This document shows positions 58,639-64,000 of a stretch of DNA of 64,000 nucleotides, piece by piece (position 1 is the first letter of the stretch; every line of letters begins with the position of its first letter). The stretch is from contig CAIVPR010000044.1 in assembly GCA_903907865.1 (NCBI GenBank), positions 335,040 to 399,039 on the forward strand, written 5' to 3'. Made by a program: the position numbers and the translations under genes. The notes below the pieces were generated by a model, which saw only the letters and a list, made by a program, of their open reading frames with translations, was not told the origin of the DNA and did no database searches. The DNA is from an uncultured Acidobacteriia bacterium (GTDB taxonomy: Bacteria > Acidobacteriota > Terriglobia > Bryobacterales > Bryobacteraceae).

Positions 58639-60312
58639 TTAGTTCCCGCCGCGACCGCCCGCAGGCTGCGCCGCAGGTAGATCCAGCCGGGGCAGCTTCT
58701 CCGGCCTCGTTGCAGCGTTGTAGACGAACATCGCCTCGATCACCGCCATCTGCTCCAAGTCCGCCGCCTGCAACCTGTCGTAGGTGTCCATGTTCGAATG
58801 GTGCGTCCGCGTGTCGTAATCCATCGGATCCTGAATGAACTGGAAGCCCGGCAGACCCACCCGGTCAAACGACTGGTGGTCCGTGCCGCCCGTGTTGCGG
58901 ATCGTGATGATCCCCGGCGTCAAATCCTTGAGCGGCGCAAACCACGCCTCGAAGATCGGACGCGCCATCTCGTTGCCCTGCAGGTAGATGCCCCGGATCT
59001 TGCCGGTGCCGTTGTCGATGTTGAAGTACCCGGCGAAACCATCATGCTCCGCAGTCGGCTTCATCACCGCCGGATCCGCGAAGTGCGACTTCACGTACGC
59101 CGCCGAACCCAGCAGCCCTTCCTCTTCCCCGCCCCACATCGCCAGCCGCACCGTGCGGTCCATCTTCAGGTTGAGGCTCTTCAGAATCCGCATCACTTCC
59201 ATCGCCACCGCCGACCCGGCCGCATTGTCCGTCGCGCCCGTCCCGTAGTGCCACGAGTCGAAGTGTCCGCCGACCATCACCACCTCGTTCGGCTTGGTCG
59301 CGCCCGGAATCTCCGCGATCACGTTGAACGATTCGGTGTCCGGCGTGAATTCCGTCTTGATGTCGAACGTCAGCTTCACAGGCGTGCTGTGCTGCACCAG
59401 CCGCGCGATGCGGTTGTACTGCTCCGCCGTGATGGAAACCTGCGGGATGTTCTTCTTCGGATCACCCTGCCGCGCCGCGCCGCCGCCGAAGAATGTGCCG
59501 CTCTGGCCGCGCGCCGTTGCCGTGACGGTCAACAGAACGCCCTCGTCCTTCCAGAAATTGCGCATCTTCTCCTGCGCGGCCTGCCGCTCCTCCGGCGTCA
59601 TGTTGGCCAGCGCCGCGAACCCGCCCCGACCGCCCCCTGCTCCACCCCGACCGCCGGCACCGGGAACCGGAATCAGCTCGCTCGTCAGGTCATGCAGTTC
59701 GGCATCGGTATAGCGGCGGGCCAGCGCGGTCGCCGGGAGTTCCAACTCCGGCACCGCCGCCGTGAACACGATCTTGCCCTTCAGCTTGCCCTTGTACTTG
59801 TCCATGTCGGCGGGGCTTTCCACCGTCGCCATCACGACTTCGCCTGTCACCGGCCCGTCCGTGCCCGCCGTCCATGCAGCCGGAAGGCCTTCGATCGGCA
59901 TGTAAGTGGGTTCCACCATCGCGCCGCTATACGACTTCACCTGCCAGCCGGGAATTGCGCCGGACGCGACGCCTTCGGTCGGCCACTTCTCCAAGTGGAC
60001 ATTCGAAAGGCCCCATTCCTTCAACTGCCCCACCGCCCAATCGCCCGCCGCGCGGAACTGGGGCGAGTTGGTCAGGCGGGGACCGTACTTGTCGGTCAAG
60101 TTCCACGCCGTGTCCATGACCTTCGAGCCGCCGGCACCGCCGCGACCCCGACCGCCTCCGCCCCCGCCAAAGCCTCCTCCGCCGCCGAATTCGGCAGTCT
60201 TGATCTTGTGGAGGACGTTCAGGTCCACCTTCTCGATTGCTTGTTGCGCAACCAGAATGGCGGAAAGACCGACGCCCAGTAGGGGTAGTGCGACTTTGTA
60301 CGTCAATGACAT
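58639..60312 (-). CDS. Exported M28-family aminopeptidase/carboxypeptidase-like
   Basis: A 557-residue protease with a signal peptide (LTYKVALPLLGVGLSAILVA). Zn ligands fit M28: His in GGHFDSWHYG, Asp in GATDNAAGS, the Glu pair in WGGEEEGLLGSAAY, and His in GGTDHQSFD. A protease-associated-like insert holds EVVMATVESPADMDKYKGKL. Gly/Arg-rich stretches appear near residues 43-62 and ~222-232. It probably trims peptides in the periplasm or outside. Convergent with the DUF1501 gene and upstream of nothing in the same operon except possibly the S9 gene. Confidence 0.9.
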   Translation of the reverse strand: MSLTYKVALPLLGVGLSAILVAQQAIEKVDLNVLHKIKTAEFGGGGGFGGGGGGRGRGGAGGSKVMDTAWNLTDKYGPRLTNSPQFRAAGDWAVGQLKEWGLSNVHLEKWPTEGVASGAIPGWQVKSYSGAMVEPTYMPIEGLPAAWTAGTDGPVTGEVVMATVESPADMDKYKGKLKGKIVFTAAVPELELPATALARRYTDAELHDLTSELIPVPGAGGRGGAGGGRGGFAALANMTPEERQAAQEKMRNFWKDEGVLLTVTATARGQSGTFFGGGAARQGDPKKNIPQVSITAEQYNRIARLVQHSTPVKLTFDIKTEFTPDTESFNVIAEIPGATKPNEVVMVGGHFDSWHYGTGATDNAAGSAVAMEVMRILKSLNLKMDRTVRLAMWGGEEEGLLGSAAYVKSHFADPAVMKPTAEHDGFAGYFNIDNGTGKIRGIYLQGNEMARPIFEAWFAPLKDLTPGIITIRNTGGTDHQSFDRVGLPGFQFIQDPMDYDTRTHHSNMDTYDRLQAADLEQMAVIEAMFVYNAATRPEKLPRLDLPAAQPAGGRGGN

Positions 60313-60344
60313 GTTTCCAGCAGGATAGCAGATTCCGAGTCGAA

Positions 60345-62720
60345 TTAGAATCCCCCGCCGCCACCTGACGCCGCATGCAGTTCATACCCCGCAGGTGGCT
60401 CAGCCCCAAGGAGATACCGGACGAAGTAATCCCAGCGCCGACGGATCATATACGGCTCGTTGCCGAACCCGTGGCCCCGGTTGGGCAACATGATCAGATC
60501 GAAATCCTTGTTCGCCTTGATCAATTCATTGACTACCATCAGCGTGTTGTACGGCGGCACGTTGTTGTCCATCGTGCCGTGCGCCAACAACAGATGGCCC
60601 TTCAGATTCTTGGCCAGGTTCTGATTGGCCTGGTCGTCGTAGTTGGTCGTCCCGTCGGCATTCTTCTTGACCAAGCCCGAATAACGCTCGCCCCAGTCGT
60701 CCTCGTAGTTGCGGTTGTCGTGGTTACCCGCCTCGGAGATCCCAACCTTGAAGAAATCCGGATACCGGAACATGGCGTCCGCCGTCGCGAAACCGCCGCC
60801 CGAGTGGCCGTAGATGCCCGCGCGGTCCAGATCGATGAAGGGGTACCGCGCCGCCAGCTGCTTCATCCCCGTGATCTGGTCCGGCAGCGTGTTGTCGCCC
60901 ATGTTGGCGTAGTAGAAGTCGTGGAACTTCTTGGACCGCGTGGGATTCCCCATGCCGTCGATCTCCACCACCACGAACCCGAGCTCCGCCAGCGCCTGCG
61001 CATCGCCGCGCGCCGCCGAGAAGCTGCGGCTGCCCACGCTGCCCGCCTGCGGCCCCGGATAGATGTGGTTCACGATCGGATACTTGCGCCCTGCCTCGAT
61101 CTTCGTGGGCGTATAAAGCAGCCCATACAGGTCCGTCACCCCGTCCCGAGCCTTCACGACGACCGGAATCGGAGCCTTCCAGCCCGCCGCCACCAGCTTG
61201 GTGATATCGGTCCGCTCCAGCGCCGTCACCAGCTTCCCCGTGTTGTCGCGCACCACGCTGACCGGCGGCGCGTCCGGCTTCGAATAGCTGTCGGTGAACC
61301 ACTTCCCCGACGGCGAAAACGCGATGTCGTGGTTGGCGTCCTCCGGCGTCAACAACGCCAGACCCTTGCCGTCCAGCCCGACCCGGTACAAATGCGTGAA
61401 ATAGGGGTCCCGCCCCTTCTCCCGGCCCGCTCCCAGGAAATAGAGCACCCGCTCCTTTTCGTCGATCCGCACCACCTGCCGTACCAGCCAGTCGCCCGAC
61501 GTGATCGGCCCGCGCAGCTTGCCCGTCTTCCAGTCCCCGAGGTACAAGTGGCCCCAGCCGCTCTTCTCCGACCACCAGATGTACTCGTTCGACCCGTACA
61601 ACACCTGCCAGTTCGCCTTGCCGTCGCCCGACTCGTACTGCGTCTCGACCGCCTCCTCGTTGATCTCTCGGATCTCGCCCGTGGCCGCGTCGCCTTCGCG
61701 CAAGCGAGCCTGCTTGTGGTCCCGGGAGGTGGAGACGAACGCCACCTTCGAGCCGTCCGGACTCCATTGCACGTCCGTCCAGTCCGTCCCCCGGCAAGCG
61801 ATGTCGTCGCACAACGTCGACCGGTGCTGGTCGGGCTCCATCTTCAACCGCGTGATCTGCTTGGTCTCGACATCGATCACCACCCGCTGGATCATCGACA
61901 CGTTCTCGTCGCCCGGCAGCGGATACTTCCACGCCTCCAGCTTGGGGTGGCCGACGGTGGTGTTCACCAGGTACATCTCGCCCGTCTTGCGCTCGTCCAT
62001 CTGGAAGGTCGCGATCTTCTTGGAATCGGCGGACCACATCAGGACCGGGCTCTCCGACTTCTTCCAGCCCGCGTTGTCCGTCGCGTACCCGAAATCCTTC
62101 ACGCCGTCCGTTGTCAACTGCGTAACCGTCCCGCTTGCAACATCCCGCACGTATAGGTTAAAGTCGCGGATGAAGATGGACTTCTTCTTGTCCGGCGACT
62201 GTTTGCCCGCCGCGCCGCCACCGCCGCGCCCTCCACGGCCACCGCGTCCCCCGCCACCGCCTGCGGGAGCAGTCCCGCCCGCAGTGCAGCTATAGGTGTC
62301 CAGCGCACAAGTGTAGGGCTTGCCCGACACGGCGAACGAAACCGCCCCCGGACTCGGAAAATCGATGTTCGTGAACGGCAGCTTGCCCGCCTCGTACTTG
62401 GTGGCGAGCAGCGTCGAAAGCGCCGCAGCCAGCTTCGCGTGGTCGAAGGCTGCTCCCTTCGTGCCCTTGACGGGATCGACCACCATGAACTCGCTACCGG
62501 ATTCGCGGATCACCCTGTACCAGAGCAGCCCGCCGTCGGTCCAATTCATCTGAATACCCGTGCCAAAGCCGCCCGGCGAATTGTTCAGCAACAGGGGGCT
62601 CATGTTGTAGGACATGTATTTCTCGGCCCGCTCGTAATCGGAGGCTGTGAGCCGGGCTGGCGCAGTCTGCGCGAGCGCGAGGAGGGGGGAGAGTACGAGG
62701 GTTGCCGCAAGCTTCCGCAT
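60345..62720 (-). CDS. Exported S9-family peptidase (dipeptidyl peptidase IV-like)
   Basis: A 791-residue protease from ATG 62720. Signal RKLAATLVLSPLLALAQ; an eight-bladed N-terminal DPP IV propeller (e.g. VSIQMDERKTGEMYL-type blades); C-terminal alpha/beta hydrolase with Ser in GIYGHSGGGFATADA, Asp in LLLAHGTMDNNVPPYN and His in LPNRGHGFGNEPY. It cleaves short peptides or dipeptides. A Gly/Arg-rich insert near residues 145-163 (GGGGRGGRGGRGGGGAAGK) interrupts the propeller start. A 32-bp gap leads to the M28 gene, so both may be one operon. Confidence 0.93.
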   Translation of the reverse strand: MRKLAATLVLSPLLALAQTAPARLTASDYERAEKYMSYNMSPLLLNNSPGGFGTGIQMNWTDGGLLWYRVIRESGSEFMVVDPVKGTKGAAFDHAKLAAALSTLLATKYEAGKLPFTNIDFPSPGAVSFAVSGKPYTCALDTYSCTAGGTAPAGGGGGRGGRGGRGGGGAAGKQSPDKKKSIFIRDFNLYVRDVASGTVTQLTTDGVKDFGYATDNAGWKKSESPVLMWSADSKKIATFQMDERKTGEMYLVNTTVGHPKLEAWKYPLPGDENVSMIQRVVIDVETKQITRLKMEPDQHRSTLCDDIACRGTDWTDVQWSPDGSKVAFVSTSRDHKQARLREGDAATGEIREINEEAVETQYESGDGKANWQVLYGSNEYIWWSEKSGWGHLYLGDWKTGKLRGPITSGDWLVRQVVRIDEKERVLYFLGAGREKGRDPYFTHLYRVGLDGKGLALLTPEDANHDIAFSPSGKWFTDSYSKPDAPPVSVVRDNTGKLVTALERTDITKLVAAGWKAPIPVVVKARDGVTDLYGLLYTPTKIEAGRKYPIVNHIYPGPQAGSVGSRSFSAARGDAQALAELGFVVVEIDGMGNPTRSKKFHDFYYANMGDNTLPDQITGMKQLAARYPFIDLDRAGIYGHSGGGFATADAMFRYPDFFKVGISEAGNHDNRNYEDDWGERYSGLVKKNADGTTNYDDQANQNLAKNLKGHLLLAHGTMDNNVPPYNTLMVVNELIKANKDFDLIMLPNRGHGFGNEPYMIRRRWDYFVRYLLGAEPPAGYELHAASGGGGGF

Positions 62721-62798
62721 GAGTGTTAGGGTAGCGCACGCCCGCCAGTTTTGGGAACTATCGGGCATCGTTGCGGGACGTTCCGCTCTTCCTCTTGA

Positions 62799-63443
62799 TC
62801 GGCGAGGTTTGGAACACCGCGCGTCAATGAATCCGTCCGCTTGACCAATGTCCCCGACTGGATCCGGGCCGAGCGTTTCGACATCGAGGCATACCCGCCA
62901 GCCGGTGCATTCCAGCCGGGCATGCCGGAATCGATCCGGCGCGCAACGAGTCGGCAGATGCTGCAGACCCTCCTCAAAGACCGCTTCCAGCTCCAGATCC
63001 GACCTGAAGAGAAGACGCTGTCCGCATATGCCTTGTCCGTGGCAAAGGGCGGACCCAAGCTGAAGGCATCCGCGCTGACCGAAAAGGAGTGTCTGGAGAC
63101 CCCCGATGCCTGCCATGCCTGGAGCGGAGGTCAAGGTCGCGGCATCCACACCAAGGGTATGGACATGGCCGACCTCGCCGTCTTCCTGGAGCAATATTCC
63201 GACCGGCCCATAGTGGACGCAACTGGCCTCAAAGGCCTCTATGAGATCGACACCGAAGGTTGGGTACCTCTGATCGGACGGGTTGGCCCGGTCTCGGACA
63301 CGCCGGAAGGTCGCGCGCTCGGCGACTCCGCCCGACCCACATTGGCGATGGTTCTCGACAAGTTGGGCCTCAAACTGGAGAGCACCAAGGCACCGATCAA
63401 GACCTACGCCATCGAGCACGTCGAGCGTCCGTCAGCCAACTGA
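62799..63443 (+). pseudogene. TIGR03435-family protein, 5'-truncated
   Basis: The frame is open from 62799 (after TGA 62796-62798) to TGA 63441-63443. From codon 15 it reads like the middle and end of TIGR03435 proteins: NVPDWIRAERFDIEAYP, QMLQTLLKDRFQLQIRPE, YALSVAKGGPKLKAS, MADLAVFLEQYSDRPIVDAT and GLKGLYEIDTEGW. The usual N-terminus (signal and FEVASI-type start) is missing and the part before the match does not fit, so this is a 5'-truncated copy. The TTG 62841 is the best remaining start for a 200-residue remnant. It lies between the S9 gene and an IS110 element, which is a plausible cause of the loss. Confidence 0.75.
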
Positions 63444-63458
63444 GTTGAATAGCTGGAA

Positions 63459-63486
63459 GGCTCGGTCATGCTGCTTCAGCAGAGCC
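63459..63486 (+). terminator. Hairpin after the TIGR03435 remnant
   Basis: GGCTC (63459-63463) pairs with GAGCC (63482-63486) and TGCTG (63469-63473) with CAGCA (63477-63481), with a five-base bulge. It starts 15 bases after the stop. No U-run follows. Confidence 0.4.
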
Positions 63487-63508
63487 GCGACCGCGAGGGA
63501 GTGCCCAT

Positions 63509-63572
63509 GGGCCTGCGGCCCACCAATCCGGATGAAAGGCGGCTTACGCCGCCTCATGGCGGGCTTTCCCGC
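63509..63572. repeat. Three consecutive short hairpins (possible repeat element)
   Basis: GGGCC-TGC-GGCCC at 63509-63521, AGGCGGC-TTAC-GCCGCCT at 63537-63554 and GCGGG-CTTT-CCCGC at 63559-63572. The spacing is regular and the stretch is non-coding. It could be part of a REP-like array or the flank of the IS110 element; the left boundary of the element is not set. Confidence 0.4.
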
Positions 63573-63619
63573 AACCGGCCGAGTCGTGCGTCAGCCGGGA
63601 CTGACCGTCGACGTGTCCG

Positions 63620-63810
63620 GGGAAAATGGGAAAGGCGGGGATGGGAGAGGTCGAAGACGCTCTGGATGGGTTGAGGCCGACAGGGGTTTGGCCCGGGGTG
63701 CCCGTAGTTGAACCAATTCTTGTGATGTTGGCCCGCGAGGGCCATAAGCGCGTAACGGTGCGTATGCAACAGGTCGGGCATCCTGCCATCCCCGTTCCGG
63801 AAAGGAACGG
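63620..63810 (+). ncRNA. Candidate bridge RNA of the IS110-family element
   Basis: The ~190 bases before the recombinase start are non-coding and foldable. GGTT (63669-63672) pairs with AACC (63711-63714), enclosing GGCC/GGCC (63675-63678 with 63690-63693) and CGGG-GTG-CCCG (63694-63704). TGGCCC-GCGA-GGGCCA (63729-63744) has a GNRA loop. CCGTTCC-GGAAA-GGAACGG (63792-63810) ends just before the ATG. IS110-group elements carry their bridge RNA in this place. The ends and target/donor loops are not defined here. Confidence 0.4.
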
Positions 63811-63816
63811 AACGGC

Positions 63817-64000
63817 ATGAAGCGGGTATTGGCTGGAATTGATGTACACAAGAAGTTGTTGATGGTGGTGGTGGCCACGGTCGCCGAGCGCATGCTGGAC
63901 GGCGTGGCGGTGCAGACGGTCGAGTACGAGGCTCGGCGGTTCGGCAGCGGCAGCCGGGAGCGCCAGCACCTGGCGGCATGGCTGCTGCAGCACTGCACCG
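63817..64000 (+). CDS. IS110-family transposase/recombinase, N-terminal part (3' end outside window)
   Basis: Read directly from the sequence: ATG 63817 opens a frame still open at the last base (61 codons). The start reads AGIDVHKKLLMVVV, the RuvC-like DEDD domain opening of IS110-family recombinases, with the first acidic residue Asp in GIDVHK. These enzymes insert IS110 elements guided by a bridge RNA. AAGGAA (63802-63807) is nine bases before the start but inside a stable hairpin. The remainder of the gene and the right end lie beyond the window. Confidence 0.85.
   Translation, partial: MKRVLAGIDVHKKLLMVVVATVAERMLDGVAVQTVEYEARRFGSGSRERQHLAAWLLQHCT

Larger units (their letters stand above)
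63573..64000 (+). mobile_element. IS110-family insertion sequence, left part
   Basis: Covers the foldable leader and the recombinase start. IS110 elements usually lack terminal inverted repeats, so the left end cannot be placed by eye; the start given is a working limit after the hairpin run. The right end is outside the window. Confidence 0.5.

Noticed and set aside
58798..60282. 494-aa open frame on the plus strand
   Set aside because: Antisense to the M28 peptidase with no recognisable domain and Arg/His-rich composition.
60375..62156. 593-aa open frame on the plus strand
   Set aside because: Antisense to the S9 peptidase catalytic and propeller domains; shadow of a high-GC gene.

Overview
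The window looks like a high-GC chromosomal segment of a soil Acidobacteriota, most likely of the Solibacter/Bryobacter type (order Bryobacterales). This is inferred from gene content: a TIGR03437-type C-terminal domain on a secreted glycosidase, a TIGR03435-family fragment, a cytochrome/DUF1549/DUF1553 gene paired with a DUF1501 gene, a PEP-CTERM protein, many exported enzymes with Gly/Arg-rich low-complexity inserts, and a 'STGPRTPEGK' SEC-C protein. No rRNA, tRNA or CRISPR array was seen.

Layout. 1-9.3 kb: end of a NIPSNAP gene, a decayed short-chain dehydrogenase remnant, an exported PLP aminotransferase-like protein, a RHH/PIN toxin-antitoxin pair, an AraC regulator divergent from a molybdenum hydroxylase (2Fe-2S subunit plus a large subunit split by one in-frame TAG), an aldo/keto reductase and a SEC-C protein. 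9.5-27.2 kb: one gene of about 5,913 codons encoding a secreted giant. It has an SBBP-type N-terminal propeller, then eight units of Ig-like domain plus about seven FG-GAP blades, with DUF11-like, Big-type and 8 x 77-residue repeats. 27.4-30 kb: a secreted GH44 glycanase. 30-37.3 kb: a copper/silver-type RND efflux operon on the minus strand with two small Cys-containing exported proteins in front and a hypothetical protein behind. 37.5-41.4 kb: an exported sugar-isomerase-like TIM barrel, a two-haem cytochrome c and a PQQ dehydrogenase, all on the plus strand. 41.4-42.9 kb: an apparently AT-richer island with an unknown protein and a HEPN/MNT pair. 42.9-51.1 kb: mixed housekeeping and metabolic genes: ROK kinase, PhyH-like dioxygenase, Thg1-like 3'-5' polymerase, subclass-B3-like metallo-hydrolase, oligogalacturonate lyase, LpxA, MgtC, a queuosine-precursor transporter, FabD and a zinc ribbon. 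51.1-54.4 kb: a divergent membrane pyrophosphatase and a PEP-CTERM protein. 54.5-62.7 kb: the cytochrome/DUF1549/DUF1553 and DUF1501 pair and two exported peptidases (M28, S9). 62.8-64 kb: a 5'-truncated TIGR03435 gene, a run of hairpins and the start of an IS110-family element cut by the window end.

How it fits together. Most products are exported and look suited to scavenging polymers in soil: GH44, pectin-oligomer lyase, two peptidases, PQQ dehydrogenase with cytochrome c, and the DUF1549/DUF1501 pair. The giant propeller/Ig protein is probably a surface or matrix protein. The copper operon and LpxA point to a diderm envelope. Toxin-antitoxin pairs, broken genes and the IS110 end mark the unstable spots. 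The best candidates for new biology are the regular Ig-plus-seven-blade architecture of the giant protein, the structured RNA candidate upstream of the IS110 recombinase, and the unknown gene beside the HEPN/MNT pair.
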